Assembly: GCA_015680685.1 (NCBI GenBank)
Contig: MNCI01009412.1
Span: 360,299-424,298 of the forward strand
DNA length: 64,000 bases
DNA from: Gnetum montanum
Lineage: Eukaryota > Streptophyta > Gnetopsida > Gnetales > Gnetaceae
Direction of reading: 5' to 3'
Below the pieces are notes generated by a model that ran no database searches, was not told where the DNA came from, and was given only the letters and a program-made list of their open reading frames with translations. Shown here piece by piece: positions 10,640 to 23,060 of the stretch (position 1 is the stretch's first letter; every line of letters starts with the position of its first letter). A program made the position numbers and the translations under genes.

Positions 10640-11500
10640 CTAGACATGGTGTAGAATCAAGGATTCTCATCTAATAGATCTTCATAGTTCAATGGATTAG
10701 ATTGCTCTCTATAGAAGTTCAAGATGAAGAATTATCTTCTAGCTCATGATGATGATATCTAAAAGGGAGTTAGTAGAGGAATTAACAATTCTATGCATGA
10801 TGCCCAAACTATGAATGCATTCGTTTATAACTTAGATAGGGTAATATGTATGAATAGTATACATCTTCAATTAGCCAAAGAAATATGGAAGCATCTTTAA
10901 GCTATTTATAAATGAGATATTAAAGTAAAGAGCTATAAGATGATGACTTTAAGCACTTAGTTTAATGCTTCGAAAATGAAAGAAAATAATAACATTAGTT
11001 GCTTCTTTAGTAGACTTGATGAAGTTTTTAGTAAAATGACCATCTTGAGGGAAACTTAATAATAGGACATCATTTGTTAGATTATCCTATTTGTATTACC
11101 CAATAGATTTGAAGCAAATGTATCATTCATAAAAGTAGCAAAAGATCATTCTAGATTAATAATAGATGAGCTCTACAATATTCTTTTAGCCTTTGATATT
11201 AGGAAAGGTGGATCAAGTACATTTGGCAACAAAGAAAGGATTACCTTCAAATTCAAAGCTATAATAAATGACAATAAAAAGGAATCATCAACAGTAGATT
11301 TTGATTTTGATAAGGAGATTACTAATCTTGCGAGGATTCTCAAGAGGTTCAAAAAGATGAAGGGTGGTAAGAAGATAAAAAAATCATTTTCTTGTTATTA
11401 TTGTGGTGAAACCTATCATATAATTGCACACTATCCAAATAAAAGAAAGATGAGAAGAATAAAAAAAATCAAATGGTAAGGTTCAAGCCAAAAAGAACTC
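10640..11500 (+). pseudogene. Ty1/copia gag pseudogene with zinc knuckle
   Basis: The reading frame, interrupted by many stops, follows the copia Gag (UBN2-type) pattern: MKNYLLAHDDDI, then AKEIWKHL, KVKSYKMMTL, QFNASKMKENNNI, FSRLDEVFSKM. A lysine-rich linker leads to a zinc knuckle at 11393-11434, CYYCGETYHIIAHY, whose last cysteine has become tyrosine. The gene lies directly downstream of the PBS, as expected. It is inactive. Confidence 0.75.
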
Positions 11501-12499
11501 AACATAGGTTTCAAAATTTAAAAGCTTAATTAGCTAAGATACAAAGCCAATTAGAGTGTTCAAAAAATAGTGTAGAAATTGATCATTTTAAGGGAAATTA
11601 TTTTGCTCATTTTACTCATGCTAAAGTAAAAATTGATGATTCTAATGTTGACTTACTTTCATTTTCAACTATTCTTGAAGATTATAAATCATATGATGAT
11701 TTTCTAGGCTTTATGGATACTAACTTATGTGAACAAGAAAATATTAGATCATCTTAAACTATAATTTCATGTAAAGATAAAGGTGGATTGAGCTCATTAG
11801 ATACAATTAAGACATAGCATGAAGAAGTTGATGATGTTGACATGAAAGGGATAATGAAATAATTAGAAATGGTGATTAAGATCAATGAGAAACTAAACAA
11901 ACTACTTAAAGGGGAATAAGAAGTCAAGAGCCACAAGATGAAGCTTGAATCAGCCGAATAAGAAAATTTAAAGATAAAAGAGGAAGTTTGGCTACTAAAG
12001 AAGAATATAATAGGTAAGACTGGTCAAGCTATTTTTGATCTATTTAATAAGTTTACATGTAGCTTAGAATAGCTCAAGGATATAATTAATAATGGATGAT
12101 CAAGAAATGATAAGAGGGGTCTTGGCTACAAGTCTAGTTCCTTAACAAAGCCATATTCATCAAAAGCATTAACTTAGAAGATAAAAGCCAAACATAGCCT
12201 CCACAATCATGTGGACTCACAGACAAGTAAAAATTCTTCCTATTCCAAGAATTCTAATAATCAAGTATGGTCCAAGATTGATAGCCAATTTTTTGCAAGG
12301 ATATGATTTTAATTACGTAATTTTAGGTCATAGAGTAAGGAATTGTAGAACCAGTGACCTTTGTCAATATGGAATTATGTGTTATTTCCATGCTACTATG
12401 CATTTTCCAAGAAATAAGAAAACATGGTACCAAGTTTGAAGACTAATCAATAGAAGATCTCTTCTTATTTAGTTAGGCTTAAAGAGCTCTTGCAACCCA

Positions 12500-12773
12500 A
12501 TGATATGGTTTATTGATAGTGGTTGTTATCAATAAATGAACAATGATAAATCAAAATTTATCATACGTAAACCCATTAATGGAGGCAAGGTAAGCTTTAG
12601 TGACAAAGGTAAGAGAGTGACAAGAGGAATTGGCTTAGTCAAAATTAATAATCAATTCCCTAAAGTTCATAATATTTATATTGTTGATGGCTTAGATTAC
12701 AATTTACTGATCTTAGGATAGTTTTTAAGAGAAGGTTATAATATCCATTTCACAAATGAAAAATGTATATTGG
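12500..12773 (+). pseudogene. Ty1/copia protease region, cut by element B
   Basis: WFIDSGC at 12506-12526 is the copia protease active-site motif. It is followed by DKSKFI, GGKVSFSDKGKR, GIG and VDGLDYNLL, all in the order of plant copia proteases. The frame runs on to NIHFTNEKCILV and stops abruptly where the LTR of element B begins at 12774. One in-frame stop follows the active site (before MNNDKSKF) and another lies in the LLILG block. Confidence 0.85.
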
Positions 12774-13400
12774 TGATGAGTCATGATATCAAACCCCCAA
12801 TATTAGATCCCTGATATTGGACCCTCGATATTAGATACGCGATATTGGAGGTGTTGAAGTGATATTGGGCATGCAATGTCAGAACCTGTCTTGTTGGCTA
12901 TAAATAAGAGATAGGGGTTCTTGGTTTGGCATTTATTTTTTAGTCCCTTAGCTAAACTCTTGCAATTTTCCCTTTCTAGAGTTAGAATTATTTTGGAGTT
13001 CCCGAAGTAGGAGTCATAAAGTGAATGGATCTTTATTTGAGCATTATGTAATTGAGCACACCTTGTGACTGGAAATAAAGATGAACTTTATGATAAACCT
13101 TGCAACATTTAGAATAGCTTAATTATTGCATTTTATGTTATTTACTATTATTTGATGCTTTCAATAGTTAATTGATGTTATTTCTATTGAATTGTTAATT
13201 ATCAACAAATTAGAACACTTAGAACGACGACTTCGAGCATACGTGGAACACTTGGTAACCTAGTAACGACTAGTGTTTGNATTCATAACCCATCCTTGTT
13301 CTATGTAAGAGCATAAGCACTTAATCCTTGGAGTTCAACCTGATCATGTGTGAATGCTCGTATTCATATGGTTGGGCATAGGGGTACCTCGCCACTATCA
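12774..13400 (+). repeat. 5' LTR of element B (internally collapsed at an N)
   Basis: It starts TGATGAGTCATG and ends ...CCACTATCA beside the PBS. The TATA box CTATAAATAAG is at 12898-12907. The U3 carries reiterated GATATC/GATATT motifs with CCCTCGATATTAGATACG. A single N at 13280 stands where the 3' LTR has roughly 230 additional bases (21910-22140), which explains why this LTR is only 627 bp against 882 bp in element C. Confidence 0.8.
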
Positions 13401-13420
13401 TTGGCACCATTGCTAAGGAT
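13401..13420 (+). other. Primer-binding site of element B
   Basis: TTGGCACCATTGCTAAGGAT lies immediately after the LTR. It is a C-to-T/G-to-A-decayed version of the Athila-type TGGCGCCGTTGCCGGGGA site. Confidence 0.7.
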
Positions 13421-13584
13421 TTTGTTGTTTGTGTGCTGATTAGGACTTAGGGAATCCTTCCATCGTTGGAATGAACCCTTAGGGTTAGTTATCCTACAAT
13501 CATTGAAAAATAATATTTCACACTAAATAATCAATCATATCTCCTTTTTCTTATGAGAGTGCTTCACTACCTAGGTTTGACACC

Positions 13585-15470
13585 ATGAACAATTGGAGGC
13601 AGAGTGCACAAGATTATCCACCAGTACCCCTAAAGTTTCTCTTGCTATTCACTCATCCTGATGAGTATGTACTAGACTTTAACTTTATCCTCCACTAGGA
13701 TTAAAAATTGTGATGGTGTGATTTAGAAAGTAACATAGTGTTACCTCCCGATCGCTCAATCCCAAGCATGCTTCTTTATGCTCTCACACAAATTGGTATG
13801 TAGCACTTACAAGCATAGTACATTGTGCATGAACACGACTCAAGAGAGTATCGATCCACGGAAGCACAATGTCAAAGGGACCTACAACATGAGAGACATT
13901 ATAAATATCTAAAGGGAAAGTGGTCTCAGGACGTCCCATATGTAAGTGAAAATGAGGATGGTGAACCTGTCTCAGGAGGTTTTCCACAAAACAATGTTCC
14001 TCTCATTAACTTTAGTCAAGGAGCTGTGTATTAGAATCTTCACTCAACTATTCATGACCCAGGTTTTAATACCAATAGACACAAAGTGTACATAAAAAAA
14101 ACATGAACACATGACAATGATAGACATTTTGATCATAATCACGACGAAGACCACAACCACCAAAGAGAAGATGATAGGCTCCGTCACAGTGTCGGTCCTC
14201 CTTCCTCTCCAACTTTATCATCTCCTTCCCCCTCTCCTTTGGGATCTAAATGCAATCACAAGAGACAAGACCATGAGGATAATGGTAGGTGAAATAGAGA
14301 TCATAGCCAAAATAGTCAATAAAGGGGATGAGGGCATTCTAGAGAGACACACCATGAAAGAAGAGAGAGTAAGAAATAGCATAGGCATCATAGATGTCAT
14401 AGATAGTACGATCATGATGAACCCCTACTTTTCACCTGAAGTATGTTGGATATAATAGAGGAAATTAGGATTCCAACAAGGCACCAGAAGGATAGTAGGA
14501 TCAAAAGACTAGACATAAATAACATCCCATGATTTGAAGGGGGATACAATGCTGATCCTCAAAATCATCTACAAGCATTCCACAATGCATGTGCCTTGCA
14601 AAATATAAAAAATGATTGGAAAAAATGAAAGTTGTTTTCATGAACATTAATCAAGGAAGCAAAAAGATGGTACTAGTCCTTAGAAATGGAATCCATTTGT
14701 CGATGGAGTACCACGTTAGAGCTATTCAATGATAAGTATCAAATGTACTCCTAGGTGTCCAAATTATGTAAGCAAATGTAAGGATGGAAACAAGGAGGAC
14801 ACAAAACCTTGGATGCTACCATGGGTCAATATTATACCTTATTACATTGTTGCCTTGGCCATGGTTACTCACAAAAGGAACAACTATGCCATCTTGTAGA
14901 TGGGCTTAGGTATGAAACGCAAAGAACCCTTGGGACTGATGCCCAAGGAAGGCTATCCAAGCTTAAAGCCCACCAAATACAAAGATTGTTGAAGCAAATT
15001 GCCAAGGAGGAAGGTGAGTTAAGGAAAAGAGAAAGTGCAAAGGAGTACAATAGAGATCCTTCCCTCCAAAAGAAGAAAATTAGATTTTCCAAGATGAAGA
15101 AGAGTCATCACTTGACGAGATGGTGAATAAAAAGACCTTGCCCATTTAAAAATTTGCATAAGAAGTATCGGAAAAGGTAGATCAAATGTGGAACTCCCTA
15201 GATGATAGATTTCAAACTATTCTAAAAATAGTAGAGGAGTCTAGAGAACAAAGTAGTAATTAAAAGAGAAAGAAAAAGAAAGAAGTTGAGTATGCATGTA
15301 ACAAAGGTAAGGCCAAAGTTGCCATCATTGAAGAGGTTGTGGATTTGAACACAGTTAATGATGGCAGATGTGAAATTTGCCAATATAACCATCCTAAAGG
15401 ATGTTACCCAGTAGTGTCACATCTACAAGAGTTTGGGGTGTGTGCACTAAACCCATGATTAAACAGATGA
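13585..15470 (+). pseudogene. gag pseudogene of element B
   Basis: It begins MNNWRQSAQDYPP. The DEYVLDFNFILH block matches A. The core reads DPQNHLQAFHNAC...EAKRWY...FNDKYQMYS. The next open stretch (14809-15126) reads YYTLLHCCLGHGYSQKEQL...AQGRLSKLKAHQIQ, which matches element G closely. A zinc knuckle, CEICQYNHPKGC, lies at 15369-15404 and shares the C-x2-C-x3-H-x3-C spacing with A. Multiple stops make it inactive. Confidence 0.8.
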
Positions 15471-15935
15471 CAAACACCTAGAAGGTTATCTTATCCTCAA
15501 GGTAACCCGAGGCAGTTCCACCAACCCTTAACATATTATTTGAGTGAAGCTCCACCATAACTGAATGAATAGTATCAACAATGGAAACACCCAAAATCAT
15601 GGGGAATGCCACTACCACATCAACAATACCCTTACTATCAACGTGATCCATATGGGTACTACGTTCAGTAGCCGATCTCTCCACATGACTCTACTAGTCA
15701 CATTGCTCCCCAGCCTTACTACCAGACCCACGAGTACTATAGAACTCCTTCTCCTAGAAGTGATGTTTCACATACGTACTATCCTTCTTATCTAACTACA
15801 CCTCTTCCACCCTTAGCTCCATTACCACTTGCTCCAACTATGCAAGACAAGCTTCCTACCCAACCACAACAACATAAAACTACAAGGGCTATCAATCCCC
15901 AACCTACTATCGATTTAGAAAACTAATCAAAGAAA

Positions 15936-16560
15936 ATGCCTTTCTTTAGGACCAATAGTCCAACCAAGTCCTTACAACCACAAGCGGCTAATTCTCCAAA
16001 TGCCTCACCATCATTTAAATCTTCAAAGATTCCTTCAAACCAAAAATCACACTCAACAAACATTGTCATGTTAACTCACACCATCATTGATTGGATTAAA
16101 GTTGGCCATCTTCCTAGGAAATTGTCTGATCCTGGAAGTCCTCTTATATATTTACAAATTGCTAGAAATGAACCTTGCAAAGCTCTTTTGGATTCAGATT
16201 ATGGTATTGACTTAATCTCTCAAGAAATGTACAAAGTTTGGAACCTACCTATACTAAAAAAGAGTAACATTCATTTAGAGTTGGCCAACCAGTCCATCAT
16301 TGTCCCATTAGGACTAGTCAGGACATTATCACCATTGTTTGTGGGTGGTCATATCCAGCTAATTTCCTAGTGATCCAAGTCAACAACTATAAGGGGAACT
16401 TCCCAATCATAATGGGAAGAGCATGGCTGAGTATGATTAATGTATGCCTAGGAATACATGATATTTCCCTAGAAATATCAAAATAAAATATGTTTGGAAA
16501 GATTAAGAAGAAAAAAGTTCCATGCATCGCATACAGTGAGATAGGGTGAAACTACATGCA
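15936..16560 (+). pseudogene. Gag C-terminus and protease of element B
   Basis: An open stretch from 15936 carries the Pro/Ser-rich linker MPFFRTNSPTK, then ILTHTIIDWIK-type sequence and the protease. The catalytic triad DSG is changed to DSD (codons at 16191-16199), which would abolish activity. The NFPIIMGRAWLS flap-region block is at about 16396-16431. A frameshift follows near 16320, so the open frame drifts off the family sequence there. Confidence 0.75.
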
Positions 16561-17079
16561 GAAGCCCTAGTTTGTACAATGCTTAACATTGCCTACATGC
16601 AACCAGTGTGTACAAATAACTAACATACAAAGATGCCTATATGTAGTAGCCACAAGATAGGAAAACACCCAGTGGTTGACAGCTGACCTAGAGAGCAATT
16701 CAACTTTATGCATGGGACCAACTAAGAGCTTTACTTATGCCTATATCGATAGCATAGATACATTAGAGAAAGTTCATCGCCAACTTCCAAATCTTGACAT
16801 GAAAAATATCAATTGGAGGAAGTTGGAAATCCTTGATGAGTTTAAGCAAGAGCCCATTGAGTTAAAACTATTCCCCATCAGTATGGAGTATATGTTTTCA
16901 AGAATGGAAAATCAGTAATCATTAATGCTAAGCTTGCTCCTGAACAAATAGAAGAACTACTAAAGATGATAAAAAAATGGTCGAAAGCCTTTGCTTGGTC
17001 ATATTCTAAATTAAATAGAATAGATCCTAGGATATGCCAACATAGAATCTACACTAAACCCTTTATGAAGCCTTAACGA

Positions 17080-18100
17080 CAACCGTAGAGTTGACTGAAC
17101 CCAAAGCTTAAGTAAGCAGTTAAAGAAGAAATTGAATAACTTCTAAAGGTTGGGTTCATATACCCCATTGTTGATAGTGAATGGGTTAGTCCATTAGTCA
17201 TTATGCCTAAAAAGGGAGGTAAATGGAGGGTGTGTATAGAATTTAGGCTATTAAACATGACAACATTTAAAGACCGTTTCCCATTGCCATTCGTTGACCA
17301 AGTCTTAGATACAATTACAGGGAATTGCTACTATATTTTTTTGAATGGTTATAGTGGGTACAATAAAATTCAAATAGCATAAAAATACCAAGCCAAAACT
17401 ACATTCATGAGTCCTTGGGGGACATTTGCATATAGGTAGATGCTGTTTGGCTTATACAATGGCCCAACAATGTTTCAATGTTTGGTTCTTAGTATATTTC
17501 AACAACAAATAGGAAATGGTGTGGAGGTTTTTATGGATGATTTTTCTACCTATGGAGTAGACTTTGAATAAGCATTGGGCCAATTAGAGTAGGTACTAAA
17601 ATGATGTGTAGAAATAAACCTAAGGCTCAATTAGTAAAAATGCCACTTAATGGTCCAAGAGGGAATTGTATTAGGGCATAAAATTTCACAAACAAGGATG
17701 GAGGTAGATCCTGANCTAGTTGGTCCAAACCATTCCATATAATGACTGATGCATCCAATTTTTCTTTAGGAGCTGTACTTACATAGTTAGTTGACCAAAA
17801 ATGTCCCTATTACATTCACTATGCAAGTCGAAGTATTACTGGTACACAACTCAACTACACTACAACAGAAAAAGAGTTAATGGCTATGGTGTTTGCACTA
17901 GAAAAATTTAGGCACTATGTATTAGGCTATAAGATATTTGTACATATGGATCATAGTGCAATTTAGTTCTTGATGAATAAACCAATGCATCATACGATGG
18001 CTCATGATCTTGCAATAGTTTGATCTTATGATGATCGATTATAAAGGCACCAAGAATGTTATTTTTTATCATTTATCTTATACAATAGGACAACAAAGAG
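17080..18100 (+). pseudogene. Reverse transcriptase and RNase H of element B
   Basis: RT motifs in order: EWVSPLVIMPKKGGKWRVCI, DRFPLPFVDQVLD, LNGYSGYNKIQI, TTFMSPWGTFAYR, and the active site FMDDFSTYG near 17536. The last is the FMDDFS form typical of Athila elements. RNase H resumes after a single N at 17715 with MTDASNFSLGAVL, YTTTEKELMAMVFALEKFRHY and MDHSAI. About 65-70 codons normally linking RT to RNase H are missing at that N, so it hides a gap. Stops occur throughout. The enzyme would copy the element RNA into DNA in the particle. Confidence 0.85.
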
Positions 18101-18299
18101 GAAAAATATCCAATTTCTGATCACTTCCCTGATGAAATCCTCTTTGTTGGTGTAATAAACAATCAATTAACCATAGATACAAATTTGTATAGTCGCATTC
18201 CTACCTATTTTCTCACACAAGAAACACCACAAGGGCTAGACATTAAAAAAGAAACAATAGTTTCTTTATTGAGTCAAATATTTCATGGAAATCAATAGA

Positions 18300-19440
18300 T
18301 ACCTTTACAAGGTATGTTCTAATGGCTTGGTCTGATGGTGTGTTCCCAATGTAGATCAATTACAAGTTCTCCAAGATGCTCATGAGGGCCCTTGTGGGGG
18401 ACATTATGCTTGGAGATGAACAGCCATTAAAATCTTTCTTGCAGGATATTATTGGCCTACATTGTTCCAAGACACTGATCATTTTGTCTGATCTTGTGAG
18501 CACTACCAATGCAATGGGGGAATAACTACTAGAATGGAGGGTTCACAATAATGGATTCAACATTTAGAACCCTTCGACATATGGGGTATTGATTTTATGG
18601 GGCCTATTACACCAATGTCTAATAGAAAAGCCTACATTGTTGTTGTTGTTGACTATTTTACAAAGTGGCCAGAAATAGTCACTATTACTAACTATATATC
18701 ATCTACTGCTACACGATTTGTTCAACAAAAAATCATAAATACGTTTGGTGTTCCTCGTGCACTTATTTCTAATAATGAGACACATTTTACAAGTGTGACC
18801 TTTCAAAAATTAATGCAACACTTAGGAGTTGAGCATAAGCTAACTACACCATATCATCCTCAAATGAATGGTCAAGCTGAAGTCACCAATAGGAAGATCA
18901 CAAAAATATTGACATGAACCATTAGAAAATATATAGGCAAGATTGGATCACCAAATTGAACGATGCTCTTTGTGCATATTGCTCCACATGGAAACTCCCT
19001 ATAGGCTATTCTCCCTATGATTTAGTATACAGTAAACTTCCAACACTTCCTATCCAAGCTGAGCTCCGTACACTATCTACAACATGTAACCTTAACCTTG
19101 ACCTTAATCTAGTAGAGATAGAATGGTTAATGAACCTTAACTTGCTAGATGAAAACTGATTGGCCATCCTATCATCCCATGAATTGCACAAGGCCTTTAA
19201 CAAACAATGTCATAACCTAAGAATTAGAAAATTCAAATACCAACTAGGAGATAAGGTTCTGTATTGGAATCCTGCACATGTGCCACAATGAACTAAATTT
19301 CAAACATTGTGGGAAGGACCTTATATCATTCATGAAACTTTTCCTTTAGGGGCCATGATGATCTATAAACCTAAAAGCTTGGATAGGAAATTATTGGTCA
19401 ACATCTAGCAAACCAAACCTTTCCATGAGCCTAAAATGGC
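18300..19440 (+). pseudogene. Integrase of element B
   Basis: The zinc-binding region reads DAHEGPCGGHYAWR...GYYWPTLFQD...CEHYQC (HHCC type). The core (from 18590) reads WGIDFMGPITPMSNRKAYIVVVVDYFTKWPE, with the first catalytic Asp. Then comes ALISNNETHFTS, where the usual second Asp of SDNGTHF is Asn, and YHPQMNGQAEVTNR with the Glu. The C-terminal domain reads YQLGDKVLYW...WEGPYIIHE. No chromodomain is seen. Stops and frameshifts are present. Confidence 0.85.
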
Positions 19441-21401
19441 TAGTACTAACACTACCTCTATTAATGGACAACCTTGGTCATTTTTTTGCATCTCCTCCTT
19501 TCAACTTAGTCATGGGGGAGATGGCCACTAATGCTAGCCATTCTAAGCCCTCAATTTCTTTTGTCTTTTTTGTTTTGCACATTTTTCATCTTTACTTATT
19601 TTTTTTTATTTTACACTATCGTTAACATTTTTACTATTTCTTCCTCTATTACATTTTGTTTGAATTATTCTTACTTGTCACATAATAAGTGCTCATGATG
19701 ATGGGTTGGACTATAATGGTGTTGATTGCTAATGTTTGGTTTTTACCTTTGACCTTTGATGTTGATGCTAAGATATGGTTTCTTTTGAAAAAATAGGGAA
19801 TGAGTCCATCTCATCCATTCATCCATTCAACTGTATGGTCTTCCTTTATTTTGGAAATGTACTATCCCTTTTTCTAAGCAAACTTATTAATAAATTTGTG
19901 GCTTGGTATTCTTCAAACCAAGGAAAGATTCAAATGGATTTAAAAGGATGTGACTTCAAGGGGATTCAATGCATTTTTGCTAGACATTCTCTTGAGTACT
20001 TGGATGTTTTTCATAGGTTTTCCACCATTCTATTATCGACTAATATCAGAAAGTTGAATGAATCAAAAATTGGTGGGAATTCAAAGCACACCCCTTAGAC
20101 ATAATAAAGAAACATGGGCTACAAGCACTGGTTATGGAAATAAGAAGACATGTTACTCATGCCTGAAGGTTCCCTATAACTAAGGCCCTTTCTCACTTCT
20201 TGCTCCTCTATTCTTCTCTTGTTGTAATAGTAGTTTCTTTGTACAAGCATTCATTTTGCTTCAGGTGGGTGGGTTGGTCAAGTGTGTTGATGTGAGGTCA
20301 CTGGATGTGGTTAGTTTGAATCTGGATTTGGACTAAATTTTATTAAGTCACCTTAAGCACAAAATACACAAGGGACTTTACAAAACCTTGATTTTTTGGA
20401 TCCCATTCCATTCTCTCTTTTCTTTCCATATTTCTTCCCATATTCCACCTCATTGCTAGTTTTATGATTAGTTTATATCTTGGTTGATGCATTGTTATTC
20501 TTTGGTAAATTCTTGTGGGTAAGTTCTTAACCATTGTTTCCATATGTCATTCCTAGAGCCTACAAACTCTTTGGTTTGTAGGTTTGTCAAGGCATAAAGG
20601 GTATGAGCCTGCTTTAGGGGGGATCCACTAGCATTCCTTTTTGATGCAATTATTAATTTTTTCCCTTAAACATTTCTTGCAATCAACTATTTCTCATTTC
20701 ACCCCATCCATGACATCCATTTTTTTTGTTTTATTTGCTTCACTGTTGTTATTTCTCTAATCTTTCTTGTTATTTCGTTTTCCACCCTATTGCTACCAGA
20801 GGTTCACTCTTAGTTGTGGGGGCCTATTGCAAATTTTTCCATTTCATTACTTATCTCACCCCTACACCTTGGGTAGTTATTAGTTAGAAACCTCTAGCCC
20901 AGTATCTACCATACCCACAACCTAGCCAATGTGCTTCATATCGAGGCAAGGTATCAATTACATTATATCTTATCTATCCTTGCTAATTTATGACTGTGTT
21001 GTGTGTGTAGATGGCGATCACATGAATAATGAACTAGGATAGGAGGGAGCACTCAAGATGGACTGGAGCTAGAGCATTTATGTAAGGAACATGCTTAATC
21101 ATGTGGCCATGGATGAACAATAGTGTGCATAATTTTGACATTAGGAGTAGCACATCTCATTTTCTTCTCTCTCTCTCTCTCTCTTCAATCTATCAAATGA
21201 GGGTCTAGATGTCATCTATGTATAGTGTTCACTACAATGGTTATGAACACCAATGCTGTAATATGTTTGTTGATCCATTGATCCAACACTTTGAGTTTGT
21301 CATTCCATGTCACCGCCAGTTGTTGTTTAGTCAATAATTCCATACCTTGCCAATATTTTGTAAGAAAGTTAAGGACAAGTTTTCATTCAGTCATGGGGTT
21401 A
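19441..21401 (+). other. 3' non-coding region of element B
   Basis: No gene. It begins with a conserved CTTAGTCATGGGGGAGATGG motif (about 19505) that has counterparts in C (minus strand near 25890) and G (62690). It contains T-rich tracts, a (CT)n microsatellite at about 21165-21184, and CATGGGGTTA immediately before the 3' LTR, a weak polypurine tract. The same landmarks in the same order occur in C and G, so this is an intrinsic part of the family. Confidence 0.6.
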
Positions 21402-22180
21402 TGACGAGTCATGATATTAGACCCCTAACATCGAATCCCTGATATCAGACCCTCGATATCAGATATGTGATATCGAAGGTGCTGAAGTGATATCAAGCAT
21501 GCAATGTTAGAACTTGTCTCATTGGCTATAAATAAGAGATAGAGGTGATTGGTTTGGTAGTTAGTTTTTAGTTCCTTAGCCAAAATCTTGTAGTTTTTCC
21601 CTTCCAAAGTTAGAATTAATTCTGAGTGCCTGCAGTAGGAGTCATAAAGTGAATGGATCTTTATTTGAGCATTGTGTACCTAAGCATACATTGTGATTGA
21701 AAATAAAGATGAACTTTATGATAAATCTTGCAACATTCAGAATAGCTTAATTATTGCATTTCATGTTATTTACTGTTATTTGATGCTTTCAATAGTTAAT
21801 TGATGTTATTTCTATTGAATTGTTAATTATCAAAAAATTAACAAACTTAGCATGACCACTTCGAGCATACGTGAAACACTTGGTAACTTAGCAATGACTA
21901 GCATTTGTGTTACACTAGTTCAGGATGTGTTTGGAGAGTGGGAATGGATGATGGTGTTAGGATTTGATTTATATTAAAGTTTCAAAAAATACATTAGTTA
22001 ATTAAATCTTTTCATTGCACACACTTAGCAGATTAATCAAGAAAAGATAAAAAGCATAAAAATCATATACCTTAAGTTTACTTAACAATACAATTGTGCC
22101 TTACAAGTAAGCTTGGGAAGAAAATGCTCGCATAACCCATCCTTGTTCTATGTAAGTGTGTAAGTAGTTAAGTGTGTAGG
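21402..22180 (+). repeat. 3' LTR of element B
   Basis: It starts TGACGAGTCATGATATTAG. The TATA box TATAAATA is at 21527-21534. It keeps the block at about 21910-22140 that the 5' copy lost at its N, and breaks off after GTGTAGGGGTAC where copia integrase sequence begins. The U3 is rich in GATATC. Differences from the 5' LTR are mostly transitions. Confidence 0.8.
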
Positions 22181-22181
22181 G

Positions 22182-23050
22182 GTACATATGGATGATTGTG
22201 AATCTTTTGATGTAGCTAGGTTTAATGTCAGTAAATATTTCTTTTTTAATATTAATGATTATACTAGAATGTCATGGCTAATTTGTATTAAAGAAAATTT
22301 TGGTGTATTTAAGCATTTTAAGGCATTTAAAAGTTTGGTGGAAACTAAAATAGAACTTAAAATCAAAGCTATTATGATTATCAAAGGAGGTGATTTCATA
22401 TCAAATGAATTTTATGAGCTATGTAGAAATTCAAGTATTAAGAGGTAGTTCTAATTAGCTAGAACACTTAAGTAGAATAATGTTATAGAGTTGGAAAATA
22501 GAACTACACTTGAGATAAATCAATCAATGAGAAGTGAGAAGAATGTACCAAAGTATCTATGGAATGATATAGTCATAATTTTTGTGTAAATCATCAATAG
22601 ATATTTGGTAAGAGTTGATAATGATAAGACTTCATATTAAATATGGTATGATAAAATGGCTCATGTCTAGTATTTTAGAATATTTTATAGCAAGTGCTAT
22701 ATTAAGTATTAACAGAATGCATAAAAACTTGATAGTTAATGTAATGATGATTTGTTTGTTATGTATTCAAGCCATTCCAAGCTTATCAGTGCCTAAATTT
22801 AAAAACATTAAAATTTTTTGAATCTTCTCAAGTTAAGATTGATGAATTATTAGAAGAAGCTAACAATGTGGATAAGAAAGGTATAAATGTAGAGGAAGAA
22901 AAAAATGATGATGACATTCCAACATTTAAACAAGTTGATGAGATTGAAGAAGAGTAGCTAGTTTTTGTTGATAAAGTAGAAATAGAGCAACAGGATATAC
23001 CTAATGATGATCGAAAAAATATAACATAGTGATTCATATCCATAATAGAT
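22182..23050 (+). pseudogene. Ty1/copia integrase core and integrase-RT linker
   Basis: The open stretch 22188-22448 reads MDDCESFDVARF, YFFFNINDYTRMSWLI, FKHFKAFKSLVETK, and ends FYELCRNSSIKR. This is the copia rve core, with the second catalytic Asp (SDRGGEF type) replaced by Lys in KGGDF. Degenerate ERKNRT-type, LPKYLWND and YFRIF-SKCYI blocks follow, then an acidic linker (DELLEEANN...EEEKNDDDIPTF) before where RT should start. RT and RNase H are absent because element C begins at 23061. Confidence 0.8.
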
Positions 23051-23060
23051 GCCTCCACAA

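Larger units (their letters stand above)
12774..22180 (+). mobile_element. Element B: Athila-like Ty3/gypsy element with both LTRs, nested in copia
   Basis: Order: 5' LTR 12774-13400, PBS 13401-13420, gag from 13585, protease, RT, RNase H and integrase to about 19440, a 2-kb non-coding 3' region, and a 3' LTR 21402-about 22180. The two LTRs align through TGAYGAGTCATGATAT, the TATA box and the CGAGCATACGTG block. The 3' LTR has lost its last ~15 bases where copia resumes. Copia protease ends at 12773 and copia integrase starts at about 22182. About 120 codons of the copia GAG-pre-integrase linker are absent at the junction, so the insertion was accompanied or followed by deletion. All coding domains contain stops. 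Confidence 0.85.
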
